NCBI GenBank assembly: GCA_035532275.1
Contig: DATKRG010000386.1
Coordinates: 1 to 64,000, forward strand
Reading direction: 5' to 3'
Source: UBA9676 sp035532275
GTDB taxonomy: Bacteria; Actinomycetota; Actinomycetes; Streptosporangiales; Streptosporangiaceae
DNA length: 64,000 nucleotides
The position numbers and the translations under genes were made by a program. Positions 7,613 through 17,006 of the stretch are shown here, in pieces. The notes under the pieces were generated by a model. That model ran no database searches. It was given only the letters and a program-made list of their open reading frames with translations, and was not told the origin of the DNA. The number at the start of each line of letters is the position of its first letter. Position 1 is the stretch's first letter.

Positions 7613-10600
7613 GCAACCACCTCCCGGCCGGTCAGGTACGGCTGGGAGCTTCGCCGGACCGGCAGGCGCACAGTGAAGGCGCTGCCGGCGCCTGGCGCCG
7701 AGACGACCGTCACCAGTCCGGAATGTGCCTGCGCCACATGCTTGACGATGAAGAGCCCGAGCCCGGTGCCCTGGGTTTCCTGCTCCATCGAGATCGACGA
7801 CCGGAAGAACCTGGTGAACAGCCGTGGCTGCTCCTCCTCCGGAACACCGATGCCGGTATCGCGGACCTCCACCACCGCGTCGTCCCCCTCGCGCCGGCAG
7901 CCGATACCGATCTCGCCCCCCGGCGGGGTGAACTTGATCGCGTTCGAGATCAGGTTGGCGACCAGCCGTTCCAGCTGGGCGGGATCGCCGTCCAGCTCCA
8001 GGCTGGGATCCAGGTCCAGCCGTACATTCAGCTGGCCGGCCCGGATCGAGGGCAGGAACGAGTTGTGCACGGACTGCACCAGCCCCCCGAGCCGGATCAG
8101 TTCGTACTGGACGGTGACGGTGCCGGCCTCGATCCGCGACATCAGCAGCAGATCCTCGATGAGGGCGAGCAGGCGGCTGCCGTTGCGGCTTATCACGTCC
8201 AGCATCCGGCGTTGCTCAGTGGTGAGCGGGCCCGGCTCACCCTCCGCGATCAGCTCCAGGTACCCAAGCACGCTGGTCAGCGGGCTGCGCAGTTCGTGGG
8301 AGATCCGGGAGACGAAGTCGGACTTCGCCCGGTCCAGGTCCTGTGCCCGCTCAAGCATGTGTGCCTGGAGATCCTCGAACTTCTTCCGCTCGGTGATGTC
8401 CCGGGCGGAGGCGAAGATCCCCTGCAACTTCCCCTCCTGGTCGCGGAATGTCGCCGCGCTGTACCAGAGCACCGTGCTGCCTCCGTCCGGGCGGCGCACC
8501 GTCAACTCGACATCGGACACCCGTCCCTCGCGCAGCACCGATGCGACGAACTCGTGTGCCCGGTCGCGCTCGGTGAAACAGGTCTCGGCCGGCCTGCCGA
8601 CGAGATCCCCCCGGGACCGCCCGGTCAGCTCCTCCATGGAGCGGTTCACGTCCGTGATCACGCCCGTCGGGTCGGTCAGCAGCAGCGCGTCGGTGGTCGC
8701 CCCGTACAGCGACTGGGAGTAGATGTGGAGCTCCTCCTGGGTGGCCTTCTCCGCTGTGATGTCCCGGACCGCCACAATCAGGGCCTTCTGGCCTGTGCGG
8801 GGGTCCAGGAACATCCCCGCGTGGAACCCCACCGCCACGCTGGGCCTGCCCGCTGGTGCCAGGCTCAGCTCGAGGAAGTCCACGTGCCCGTCGCCGAACG
8901 CCAGCTCCAGACCCGCCTTCGCCGCTGCGGTGTCGCTGAACAGGCTGGTGAACCGCCGCGCCTGCAGCCGGCGGCGGGAGTAGCCGGTGAACTCGCAGGC
9001 GGCCTCGTTCACATCGGTGATGCGGCCGTCCTGGGCGACGGTGAACAGGGCGACGACCGACGACTCGACGATCGCCCGGGTGTAGGCCTGCTGCACGGCC
9101 AGGTCCCGCTGCAGGCCGGCCTGCACGGAGACATCCCGGACCGAGGCGAGCAGGCCGGCTGGCTGGCCGGCATCGTCGCGGAAGATGGAGACGTTGACCA
9201 GGACCGCCGTCTGGTCCGGGGTGGCCAGCCGTAGATCACAGTTGGTGACCTCGCCGGCCAGCAGCGCCCGGTGGGCGGCGTCGGTGGCGGCGTCGGGGTC
9301 GGCGAAGCAGTCCGGCAGCCTGGAACCGGTGAGCTGCTCCCTGGTCAGCCCCATCAGCTGGCAGATGGTGCCGTTCACGTCGGTGATCAGCAGCCGGAGA
9401 TCGGTGACGATGAGCCCGTTGGCGGACGCCTCAATGAGGCTGCGGTTGTAGGCGCGCTCGCGGGCCAGCCGGTCGCGCAGAGCCGCCTGCTCGGTGACGT
9501 CACGCATCGAGGCGACCAGCCGGGGCGCCTTGTCGCCGAGGTCGCGGAAGATGGAGGCGCTCACCGCGACCCACCTGACCGACTCGTCGCTGGTCACCAG
9601 GTGAAGTTCCGTCTCGCCGGCCTCCCCGGCCAGCCCACGCTCCATCAGCTGGCGGGCCTGGTCCCGGTCGCGGAAGCAGTCGGCGAACGCCGAGCCGACG
9701 AGCTCGTCCCGGCCGTAGCCGGTCAGGACGCACACCTGGCGGCTGAGGTCGGTGATCATGCCGTCGGCGTCGACGGTGATCAGGCCGTCGGCCGCCGCCT
9801 CGATCAGGCCCCGGTAGTAGGCCTCGGACCGCTGCAGGCGCTCACGAAGCCGCCGCTGCTCGGACAGGTCGAGGATGGTCGCCAGCAGCCCGTGCAGCTT
9901 GCCAGCCTGGTCAGTGACGGCTGACGCGCTGAGCAGGACCTCCACCGTGCTGTCGTCGGGGCGGCGGACGGTGAACTCCTGGTCGGTCAGCCTGCCGTCG
10001 CGCAGCAGGGTCCGCAGCGCCGCCTGGGCACGCTGTGACTCGACCGCGTAGTCCGTGACGCGGGTTCCCACCAGCTCCTCGCGGCTGCGGCCGGTCAGCA
10101 GCTCGGCCGGGCGGTTGACATCGGTGATGCTGCCGAGCGGGTCGGTCGTGGCCAGCGGCACCACGTTGGCCTCGAACAGGGCCATGGCCGCGAACCGTGC
10201 CCGCTCGAGCTCCTCGACCCTGCTGATCTCCGCCGAGATGTCGCGGGACATGGTGAGGAGACCGACTGGCCGGCCGGTCTCGTCGGGCAGCACGCTGACC
10301 ACCAGGCTCAGGGTGATCCGCTCGCCGGTGCCCCGGCTCCGGGTCACCGAGCCGGACCAGCTGCCGTCCCGCAGGGCCGCCTCCAGCGGGGCCCGGTCTG
10401 GTTCGCCCGCTGACCGCCCCTCGGCGCACATGTCCCACCAGGACAGCTTCCCCAGTACTGCCGGGACCGTGTACCCGAAGAGCCCGGTCGCGCCCTGGCT
10501 CCAGAGCATGATGGTGCCGTCCAGATCGGTGGCGAACAGGGCGTAGTCGGTCGGGGCGGCGAGAAGGCTGGACAGGAGCGTGACAGCACGCCGCACGTCA

Positions 10601-10692
10601 CCCAGCCAGCGGGGGTCGACATACGACCGCCCGGCGGCCGGCCCCCGGGCGGAGCGCCGGTCAGGCACCCGCCGTGTGCTGCTTCGGACCAT
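7609..10692 (-). CDS. six-PAS sensor histidine kinase
   Basis: From ATG 10692 (GAGG 5 bp upstream) the product is 1027 residues; a TTG at 10731 would add 13. Six PAS domains follow one another, each ending in a DIS/DLS/DVT/DVS/DIT/DIT-type motif, in the N-terminal 780 residues. Next come a HisKA dimerisation domain with the phospho-acceptor in SHELRSPL (H799) and a HATPase domain with N box NLISNAIKF, DTGIGVP and GTGLGL. There is no transmembrane helix and no receiver domain, so sensing is cytosolic and phosphate must pass to the two coupled response regulators. The PAS domains share wording such as TDVN and RSREELVG, so several arose by tandem duplication. No heme or flavin ligand can be assigned. 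Confidence 0.93.
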   Translation of the reverse strand: MVRSSTRRVPDRRSARGPAAGRSYVDPRWLGDVRRAVTLLSSLLAAPTDYALFATDLDGTIMLWSQGATGLFGYTVPAVLGKLSWWDMCAEGRSAGEPDRAPLEAALRDGSWSGSVTRSRGTGERITLSLVVSVLPDETGRPVGLLTMSRDISAEISRVEELERARFAAMALFEANVVPLATTDPLGSITDVNRPAELLTGRSREELVGTRVTDYAVESQRAQAALRTLLRDGRLTDQEFTVRRPDDSTVEVLLSASAVTDQAGKLHGLLATILDLSEQRRLRERLQRSEAYYRGLIEAAADGLITVDADGMITDLSRQVCVLTGYGRDELVGSAFADCFRDRDQARQLMERGLAGEAGETELHLVTSDESVRWVAVSASIFRDLGDKAPRLVASMRDVTEQAALRDRLARERAYNRSLIEASANGLIVTDLRLLITDVNGTICQLMGLTREQLTGSRLPDCFADPDAATDAAHRALLAGEVTNCDLRLATPDQTAVLVNVSIFRDDAGQPAGLLASVRDVSVQAGLQRDLAVQQAYTRAIVESSVVALFTVAQDGRITDVNEAACEFTGYSRRRLQARRFTSLFSDTAAAKAGLELAFGDGHVDFLELSLAPAGRPSVAVGFHAGMFLDPRTGQKALIVAVRDITAEKATQEELHIYSQSLYGATTDALLLTDPTGVITDVNRSMEELTGRSRGDLVGRPAETCFTERDRAHEFVASVLREGRVSDVELTVRRPDGGSTVLWYSAATFRDQEGKLQGIFASARDITERKKFEDLQAHMLERAQDLDRAKSDFVSRISHELRSPLTSVLGYLELIAEGEPGPLTTEQRRMLDVISRNGSRLLALIEDLLLMSRIEAGTVTVQYELIRLGGLVQSVHNSFLPSIRAGQLNVRLDLDPSLELDGDPAQLERLVANLISNAIKFTPPGGEIGIGCRREGDDAVVEVRDTGIGVPEEEQPRLFTRFFRSSISMEQETQGTGLGLFIVKHVAQAHSGLVTVVSAPGAGSAFTVRLPVRRSSQPYLTGREVVA

Positions 10693-10959
10693 CCGAGCCT
10701 CGCCCCCGACGTGCCGGAACGCCACGATCAACTTCGCTCCGTGTTCATCATCTCACGCTCTGATATGCGAGTGTTACACAGACGGTGCCCTTCGTCCCAT
10801 ACAGCCGGGGTCGGCCGGCCCTTTTGATCACCTAGAGTTACTACTAAATGTCCTTCGGTGGTACATGGGGGGACCTTTGCCTCTCCGGCCAGTGCTCTGG
10901 CCTGGGCGAACCTGCAAGCGAGAGAGCGCGGTGGCCGCCGGGAACCCCGGAGGCACTCA

Positions 10960-12084
10960 ATGAGCATGACCGTCAGTAGCGAGCAGGCCCTCCTGCCGCC
11001 GCAGCGCGTGGTGGTGACCGGCGGGGCCGGCGCCATCGGGTCACACCTGGTCGACTGGCTGGTGGCCGAAGGCCATCAGGTCTGCGTCCTGGACGATCTG
11101 TCCACCGGGAGTACGGCCCACCTCGCCCCCCTGCTGCGGGACGGGCACGTGCGCCTGGTCACCGGATCGGTCCTGGACCCCCGCCTGGTCGCACGCGAGC
11201 TGAAGCACGCGGGCACCGTGTTCCACCTAGCCGCCGCGGTCGGTGTCAGGCGGATCGTGGACGACCCGCTCGGCTCGCTGCGGACCAACCTGATCGGCAC
11301 CGAGAACGTGCTGCACGCCTGCGCTGACAACGGGTGCCGGGTGGTCCTCGCCTCCTCGTCCGAGGTGTACGGGAAGGTGAGCCGCATCCCGATGGCGGAG
11401 TCCGGCGACCGGCTGCTCGGGCCGACGACGGTGCCACGCTGGTCCTACGCCGCGGCCAAGGCGGTGGACGAGCACCTCGCCTTCGCCTATGCGGCGACGG
11501 GCCTGCACGTCAGTGTCGTCAGGTACTTCAATTCCTACGGGCCCCGGATGGACCGGGCGGGCGATGCCTCAGTCATCGCCGTCTTCCTGCGCCACGCACT
11601 GGCCAACAAGCCCGTACCGATCCACGGCGACGGCCAGCAGACCCGGTGCTTCACCTACATCACCGACACGGTCCGCGGGACCCTGCTGGCCGCAGCGGTG
11701 CCGCAGGCACGGGGGCAGGCCTTCAACATCGGCTCCGCCACGGAGACCAGCATCGCCAGCCTGGCCGAGGTGGTCGCGGCGGCGGCCGGGTCGCGGGCGC
11801 CGACCGAGCCGGTCCCGTACGCGTCGGTCTACGGGGCCAGATTCGAGGACGTGCGGCGGCGGGTGCCCGACATCCGGCTGGCCCGCGAGGTGCTGGGGTG
11901 GGCGCCACAGGTGACGCTGGCGGACGGGCTTGAACGCACGATCGCCTGGTGGTCGGAGGAACAGCGGTCAGAAGAACAGCGGTCCGAGGAACAGCGGTCA
12001 GAAGGAGACCTGTCAGAGGAAGACGAGCGGAGCGAGGACGAGGAGCGCAGTGGGCGAGCAGAGCGGGCTGACGATCATGACTGA
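10960..12084 (+). CDS. NAD-dependent sugar-nucleotide epimerase/dehydratase
   Basis: Extended short-chain dehydrogenase, 374 residues. The NAD loop is TGGAGAIGSH (20-29), the active-site Ser region is SSSEVYG (132-138) and the catalytic pair is Y163/K167 in SYAAAK. Closest in style to UDP-glucose/GlcNAc 4-epimerases and UDP-glucuronate decarboxylases. ATG 10960 has CCGGAGG six bases upstream; the open frame to 10858 has no such signal. The last 40 residues are a charged repeat (EEQRS copies, then acidic run) with no counterpart in the family, caused by a 15-bp tandem repeat. It overlaps the UDP-sugar dehydrogenase start and probably supplies the same polymer as the facing glycosyltransferase operon. 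Confidence 0.87.
   Translation: MSMTVSSEQALLPPQRVVVTGGAGAIGSHLVDWLVAEGHQVCVLDDLSTGSTAHLAPLLRDGHVRLVTGSVLDPRLVARELKHAGTVFHLAAAVGVRRIVDDPLGSLRTNLIGTENVLHACADNGCRVVLASSSEVYGKVSRIPMAESGDRLLGPTTVPRWSYAAAKAVDEHLAFAYAATGLHVSVVRYFNSYGPRMDRAGDASVIAVFLRHALANKPVPIHGDGQQTRCFTYITDTVRGTLLAAAVPQARGQAFNIGSATETSIASLAEVVAAAAGSRAPTEPVPYASVYGARFEDVRRRVPDIRLAREVLGWAPQVTLADGLERTIAWWSEEQRSEEQRSEEQRSEGDLSEEDERSEDEERSGRAERADDHD
11952..12003. repeat. 15-bp tandem repeat in the epimerase 3' end
   Basis: Three to four copies of a 15-bp unit related to GTCAGAAGAACAGCG extend the epimerase C-terminus by EEQRS units. Confidence 0.85.
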
Positions 12085-13393
12085 TATCCGGGAGCCCTTC
12101 CGGGACTACATGTCCCTGCTCAGCAGCCGGGAGCTGGCAGTCGGAGTGATCGGGCTCGGGTACACCGGCCTGCCGCTCGCCATCGCTGCCGCCGAGGCGG
12201 GTTTCACCACCTACGGCTACGACCACGACACCGGCATGTGCGACAGGCTCAACCAGGGCATCAGCCATATCGAGGACGTGAGCACCGATGACCTCCAGGC
12301 CGTCAGGGACGGCGGGCTGTTCACCGCCGTCGGCGGCGACGAGCTGTCGCCCGTCCCCGACGTGGTGTTCATCTGCGTGCCGACGCCGTTCGGCGAGATG
12401 CCCGACCTGTCCTACGTCCGTTCGGCCGCGCGTGCCGTGGCCCGTGCCCTGCGGCCCGGCATGGTGGTGATCGCCCAGTCGACCAGTTATCCGGGGACGA
12501 CGACCGAGGTCATCCAGCCGCTGCTGGAGGAGAGCGGGCTGCGGGCCGGCCATGATTTCGCGCTGGCCTTCTCCCCCGAGCGGATCGACCCCGGCAGCGA
12601 CGGCTGGAACCTCCACAACACCCCGCGGATCATCGGCGGCCTCACCGGTACGGACACCGGGGTCGCCGCCGCCGCGCTCGGCGAGATCCTGGGCGACCGC
12701 GACCTGGCCATTGGCGTGCAGGGCCCAGCGGTCGCCGAGTTCGCCAAGCTGCTGGAGAACAGCTACCGGCTGGTCAACATCGGGCTGGTCAACGAGATGG
12801 CGATGCTCGCGCACGAGATGGGGCTCGACATCAGCGAGGTCATCAACGCGGCCGCCACCAAGCCCTACGGCTTCCAGGCGTTCTACCCGGGGGTGGGGCC
12901 CGGTGGCGCCTGCATCCCCGAGGACCCGCTGTACCTCGCCTGGAAGGCCAAGTCGCTGGAGGCCGGCACCAAGCTGATCGACCTCGCGGCGCAGGAGAAC
13001 CAGGGCATGGCCCGGTATGTCTTCGTCCGCATTCTGGAGATGCTGAGCCGGAACGGCAGGGCACTCGGCGGCAGCCGGGTGCTGTGCGTCGGCGCCGGCT
13101 ACAAGCCCGACATCGCTGACACCCGGCATTCCCGCGCCCTGCGGGTGATGGAGCTGCTGGCCGGCGCGGGCGCCAGCGTGGAGTACACCGACCCGCTGAT
13201 CTCCGGCGTCACCGTGGCCGGGACCGAGTACAAGAGCAGGCCGCTGGACTCGGCCGACCCGCAGGACTACGACCTGATCGCGGTCCTCGTTGCCAAGAAC
13301 GGCCTGGACCTGGACCGCTTCATCGCTGCCGGGGTGCCGGTCTTCGACGCGGCACACGCGCTGGCGGGCCCGGGCGTCGAGTACCTGTTATGA
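12077..13393 (+). CDS. UDP-sugar 6-dehydrogenase (WbpA/UDP-GlcNAc dehydrogenase type)
   Basis: The 438-residue enzyme has the three-part layout of UDP-glucose/UDP-GlcNAc/UDP-ManNAc dehydrogenases. An N-terminal NAD domain has GVIGLGYTGLPLA (about 24-36), followed by the central helix and a C-terminal UDP-binding domain starting GYKPDIADTR. The catalytic cysteine is in GPGGACIPEDP, where most WbpA-type enzymes have GGHCIPxDP; the His-to-Ala change next to the Cys is a small oddity. It makes the uronic acid form of a nucleotide sugar with 2 NAD. ATG 12077 overlaps the epimerase by 8 bp; GTG 12050 has a better GAGGAG site and would add nine residues. It is paired with the epimerase for polysaccharide precursors. 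Confidence 0.87.
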   Translation: MTDIREPFRDYMSLLSSRELAVGVIGLGYTGLPLAIAAAEAGFTTYGYDHDTGMCDRLNQGISHIEDVSTDDLQAVRDGGLFTAVGGDELSPVPDVVFICVPTPFGEMPDLSYVRSAARAVARALRPGMVVIAQSTSYPGTTTEVIQPLLEESGLRAGHDFALAFSPERIDPGSDGWNLHNTPRIIGGLTGTDTGVAAAALGEILGDRDLAIGVQGPAVAEFAKLLENSYRLVNIGLVNEMAMLAHEMGLDISEVINAAATKPYGFQAFYPGVGPGGACIPEDPLYLAWKAKSLEAGTKLIDLAAQENQGMARYVFVRILEMLSRNGRALGGSRVLCVGAGYKPDIADTRHSRALRVMELLAGAGASVEYTDPLISGVTVAGTEYKSRPLDSADPQDYDLIAVLVAKNGLDLDRFIAAGVPVFDAAHALAGPGVEYLL

Positions 13394-13440
13394 CCGGCTG
13401 CCCGCTTGGGTTATTGCTGTGTGAGTCAACCGCTGCCGGT

Positions 13441-13887
13441 TTAGCTGGTGCCTACCCCGAGCACGGTGAACAGCACCAGGATGAAGGTCGTCGAGGCCAG
13501 CAGCCCATGCCCCACGACAACAGTCACGGGAAAATTTCGTTCGGCAGGAAAATCGAATTCGGTCAGTACGCTGTTCGGGCCTGACGCCGCTGCGGCGAAC
13601 GCACGGTGCACCGGAATCCAGCGGGTGAACATGGTCAGGCCGAGCGCGGCGATGAGCACCAGGATGCCCAGCGCGGTCCAGGCCATCATGGCGGCGTCGG
13701 ACAGCAGGTAGATCACCCATACCACCAGGCCGCCGAGGGCGAGCAGGACGTGCCCGAAGATGACCGGGCCGGGCAGCCGGCTGCGGACACCCCGGTGGGT
13801 GACATCGTTCTCGATGAGCCAGACGGCGAGCAGGTAGAGCCCGACAAAGGCAGTGATGAGCCAGCTGATCAAGGCGGCGACGCCCAT
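13441..13887 (-). CDS. four-helix membrane protein, unknown
   Basis: Not recognised. From ATG 13887 it is 148 residues with hydrophobic segments at about 5-27, 43-64, 67-89 and 124-145. The loop between helices three and four is about 35 residues (IPVHRAF to FPVTVVVGH) and contains two His and several acidic residues, possibly facing outside. An ATG at 13905 would add six residues. It lies convergent to the UDP-sugar dehydrogenase and has no partner on its strand. Confidence 0.65.
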   Translation of the reverse strand: MGVAALISWLITAFVGLYLLAVWLIENDVTHRGVRSRLPGPVIFGHVLLALGGLVVWVIYLLSDAAMMAWTALGILVLIAALGLTMFTRWIPVHRAFAAAASGPNSVLTEFDFPAERNFPVTVVVGHGLLASTTFILVLFTVLGVGTS

Positions 13888-14100
13888 GGTCTCTTGATCT
13901 CTCATTCCCGGGAGCGGGGTCAGCTGTGCACCCGGCCGGAATCCCCGTGACACATCCGGCGGGCACAGGGGTGAGCGGGCCCCCTCACTGTCACGGACGG
14001 GGGCCGGCCATCGGTTCACACCGGGACCTGTCGCGAACGCCGGGATGGGGGTTACAGTCCTGTCTTAGTTGATCGTGGCGGAACGCACTGGAGCGTGAAC

Positions 14101-15537
14101 GTGACGAGAACGGGAAGACTCGCTGCCCTGGCCTTCACCGCTACCCTGCTGATCGGCGGGTTAGCCCCGGCCGCACCGGCACTGGCCGCCACGTCCACCT
14201 GTGGCGGCACCGGGTCGGTGACCACCAGCACCGGGACGCTGCCGGACGGGGCGGCATTTGAGATCCAGTGCCCGGCCGGGCCATGGAACGGCACCTTGTT
14301 CCTGTACAGCCACGGGTACGTGGTGCCCGGCAGCAGCAACCCGGCCCAGGACGCCGGCGACCCGATCACCGGTGGGTGGATGCTCAGCCAGGGCTACGCG
14401 CTGGCCGGCTCCTCCTATGCCACCACCGGCTGGGCCATCCAGCAGGCGCTGCCCGACCAGATCGGCACCCTGGACACCTTCGGCCAGACATACGGCACGC
14501 CCACCCGGACCATCGCCTGGGGCCATTCGCTGGGCGGGATCATCACCGCCGGGCTGATCCAGCGCTATCCAGACCGGTTCAGCGCCGCGCTGCCGATGTG
14601 CGGTGTCCTGGCCGGCGGGGTGGCCACCTGGAACACGGCGCTGGACTCCGAATTTGCCTTCCAGCAGCTCATCGACCCCGCGGTGCAGGTCGTCCACATC
14701 ACCAACCCGACAGCGAACCTGACCGCGGCCATCACCGCCGCGACCGCGGCACAGCAGACCGCGCAGGGCCGTGCCCGGCTGGCGCTGGTCGCCGCGCTCG
14801 GCGACACCCCGGGCTGGTTCACGCCGCTGCTCCCCGAGCCGGCCCCGGGTGATTACGCGGACGCCGAAGCCAACCAGTTCCTCTGGGACACCAAGGTGGA
14901 CTTCCCGTTCACGTTCGCGTTCCGGGCCGAGCTGGAGGCGCGGGCGGGCGGGAACCCGTCCTGGAACACCGGCGTGAACTATGCCGCCGACCTGGCCAGG
15001 TCCGCCGACCTGCCGGAGGTGCTGGCGCTGTACCACGCGGCCGGGCTGAACCTGCGCCAGGATCTGCGCACCCTCGACCAGGCCAGCCGGATCAGCGCCG
15101 ACCCGTCCGCGGTCGGCTACCTGGCGCAGAACATCGCCTTCACCGGGCGGCTGGCGATGCCGGTGCTCAGCATGCACACCACTGGCGATGGGCTGGTGGT
15201 ACCGGAGAACGAGCAGGCCTACCGCAGCGCGGTGGACCGGGCCGGGGACGGGAACCTGCTGCGGCAGATCTTCGTGCACCGCGCCGGGCACTGCACGTTC
15301 ACCCCGGCCGAGACGATCACCGCCGTGCAGGTGCTGACCAGCCGCCTCGATACCGGGCACTGGAACGACGCCGCACTCGACCCGGCCAGCCTGAACGCCC
15401 AGGCGACCGCGCTCGGCCCGGGGTACAACGTCTTCCTGTCCGGCACCACCCTGGTCCCGGTCGACCCGGCCTTCCTGCGCTACCAGCCCCCGCCGTACCT
15501 GCGCCCCTTCAACCTGCCCCCCGGCGGGGGTCACTGA
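14101..15537 (+). CDS. secreted alpha/beta hydrolase
   Basis: The 478-residue protein has a Sec signal peptide (RTGR, then hydrophobic LAALAFTATLLIGGLAPA, cleavage near ALAAT) and an alpha/beta-hydrolase fold. The nucleophile elbow is GHSLGG, the oxyanion loop is YSHGY near residue 75, and a C-terminal HRAGHCTF supplies the likely catalytic His, with MHTTGDGLV supplying Asp. It resembles large extracellular peptidase/esterase-type hydrolases of actinomycetes. GTG 14101 is chosen because GGAG sits seven bases upstream; GTG 14095 would be too close. The gene ends 7 bp inside the convergent rhaB. The substrate is unknown. Confidence 0.8.
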   Translation: MTRTGRLAALAFTATLLIGGLAPAAPALAATSTCGGTGSVTTSTGTLPDGAAFEIQCPAGPWNGTLFLYSHGYVVPGSSNPAQDAGDPITGGWMLSQGYALAGSSYATTGWAIQQALPDQIGTLDTFGQTYGTPTRTIAWGHSLGGIITAGLIQRYPDRFSAALPMCGVLAGGVATWNTALDSEFAFQQLIDPAVQVVHITNPTANLTAAITAATAAQQTAQGRARLALVAALGDTPGWFTPLLPEPAPGDYADAEANQFLWDTKVDFPFTFAFRAELEARAGGNPSWNTGVNYAADLARSADLPEVLALYHAAGLNLRQDLRTLDQASRISADPSAVGYLAQNIAFTGRLAMPVLSMHTTGDGLVVPENEQAYRSAVDRAGDGNLLRQIFVHRAGHCTFTPAETITAVQVLTSRLDTGHWNDAALDPASLNAQATALGPGYNVFLSGTTLVPVDPAFLRYQPPPYLRPFNLPPGGGH

Positions 15538-17006
15538 GCCGGGTAGAGACGGCGGGCGGCTTCGGCCCAGCCCCGGGTGCTGCTACCTGACGGCTCGTAG
15601 CGGCGCAGCTCCTGGGTGCCGCTCAGCAGCGCCCGCATCCCGTCGAGATCATCCGGCGCGGCCCCGAGCGCCCGCGCCTGCACCAGCACGTTGCCGAGGG
15701 CGGCTGCCTCCACCGGTCCGGCGATCACCGGCAGGCCGCAGGCGTCGGCGGTGAGCTGGCACAGCAGGGTGTTGCGGGTGCCGCCGCCCACCAGGTGCAC
15801 CACGTCGGCGTGCCGGCCGGACAGCTGCTGGACCTGGCCGACCGCCCGCCGGTAGGCAAGGGCGAGGCTGTCCAGGATGCACCGGACCGTGGCGGCAGGG
15901 CTGGGCGGCGGCGGCTGGCCGGTGCGCTGGCAGGCCCGGGCGATACGGGCTGGCATGTCCCCGGGGGCCAGGAAGTCCGGGTCATCCGGGTCGATCACGG
16001 CCGCGAAGGCGGGCGCCTGGGCCGCCCCCGCCAGCAGCGTGTCCAGATCCGCCGGCATGCCCCGCGACGACCAGGTGCGCACCGACTCCTGCAGCAGCCA
16101 CAGCCCCATCACGTTGCGCAGGTAGCGGATCGTGCCGTCGATCCCGGTCTCGTTGGTGAAGTTCGCCGCCTGGCTGGCCTCGGTCAGCACCGGCGCGGCC
16201 AGCTCCATCCCGACCAGGGACCAGGTGCCGCAGGAGATATAGGCGAAACCCGCGCCCTGCGCGGGCACGCCAGCGACCGCCGAGGCCGTGTCGTGTGAGC
16301 CGACCGCGATCACCGGCACCGGCGTGGGCAGGCCGACATCGGCGGACACCTGGGGCAGCAGGTCGCCGGCCCGGTCCCCCGGCTGGCGCAGCGGCGGGAA
16401 GATGCCGGGCGGGATGCCCACCCGGGTCATGAGCGGCTCGGCCCAGGCCTGCGCCCGCACGTCGTAGAGCTGGGTCGTGGAGGCGTTGGTCACCTCCGCG
16501 CCGGCCTCGCCGGTCAGCCAGAACGTGAGCAGATCCGGGATCATCAGCAAGGTGGCCGCCGCGTCCAGCTGCGGGGTGCCCGCGGCGGCGGCGAGCTGGT
16601 AGATCGTGTTGAACGGGAGCTGCGCGATGCCGGTGACCGCGTACAGTTCGGCCGCGGGCACCTGCGCCAGCACCCGGCCGGCCACCCCGGCGGTGCGGTC
16701 GTCCCGGTAGTGCACCGGGTTCCCGAGCAGCGCGCCGCCGGAGTCGAGCAGGCCGTAGTCCACTCCCCATCCGTCGATCCCCAGGCCGGCCAGGTCGAAG
16801 GTCCGCGCCGCCGACCTGACCCCGTCCAGCACGCCCCGGTACAGCCGCAGGATGTCCCAGTGCAGCGTTCGGTGTACCACGACGGGAACGTTCGGGAACC
16901 GGTGGATCTCGTGGAGTTCCAGCAGGCCAGGCCCGGCCCGGCCGGTCATGACCCGCCCGCCGGAGGCGCCCAGGTCGACGGCGGCCACGACCGCCTGGCG
17001 GCTCAC
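15531..17006 (-). CDS. rhaB: L-rhamnulokinase
   Basis: FGGY-family sugar kinase, 491 residues, the usual length of RhaB. It phosphorylates L-rhamnulose to rhamnulose-1-phosphate in the cytosol. The N-terminal phosphate loop is VDLGASGGRVM (10-20), the substrate region is GIDGWGVDYGLLD, the hinge is SHDTASAVAGVP, and the C-terminal ATP site is HLVGGGTRN. These match rhamnulokinase more closely than glycerol or xylulose kinases. GTG 17006 overlaps the stop of the rhaD remnant (GTGA), the remains of a coupled rhaD-rhaB operon. Because rhaD and the isomerase are missing here, the kinase can only work if those are encoded elsewhere. Confidence 0.9.
   Translation of the reverse strand: MSRQAVVAAVDLGASGGRVMTGRAGPGLLELHEIHRFPNVPVVVHRTLHWDILRLYRGVLDGVRSAARTFDLAGLGIDGWGVDYGLLDSGGALLGNPVHYRDDRTAGVAGRVLAQVPAAELYAVTGIAQLPFNTIYQLAAAAGTPQLDAAATLLMIPDLLTFWLTGEAGAEVTNASTTQLYDVRAQAWAEPLMTRVGIPPGIFPPLRQPGDRAGDLLPQVSADVGLPTPVPVIAVGSHDTASAVAGVPAQGAGFAYISCGTWSLVGMELAAPVLTEASQAANFTNETGIDGTIRYLRNVMGLWLLQESVRTWSSRGMPADLDTLLAGAAQAPAFAAVIDPDDPDFLAPGDMPARIARACQRTGQPPPPSPAATVRCILDSLALAYRRAVGQVQQLSGRHADVVHLVGGGTRNTLLCQLTADACGLPVIAGPVEAAALGNVLVQARALGAAPDDLDGMRALLSGTQELRRYEPSGSSTRGWAEAARRLYPAQ

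Noticed and set aside
10728..11036. Minus-strand 102-residue ORF in the gap between kinase and epimerase
   Set aside because: It overlaps the epimerase start and its Shine-Dalgarno site, has no family similarity and looks like an antisense shadow.
11723..13357. Long antisense ORF opposite the UDP-sugar dehydrogenase
   Set aside because: Shadow of a high-GC coding strand; no domain features.
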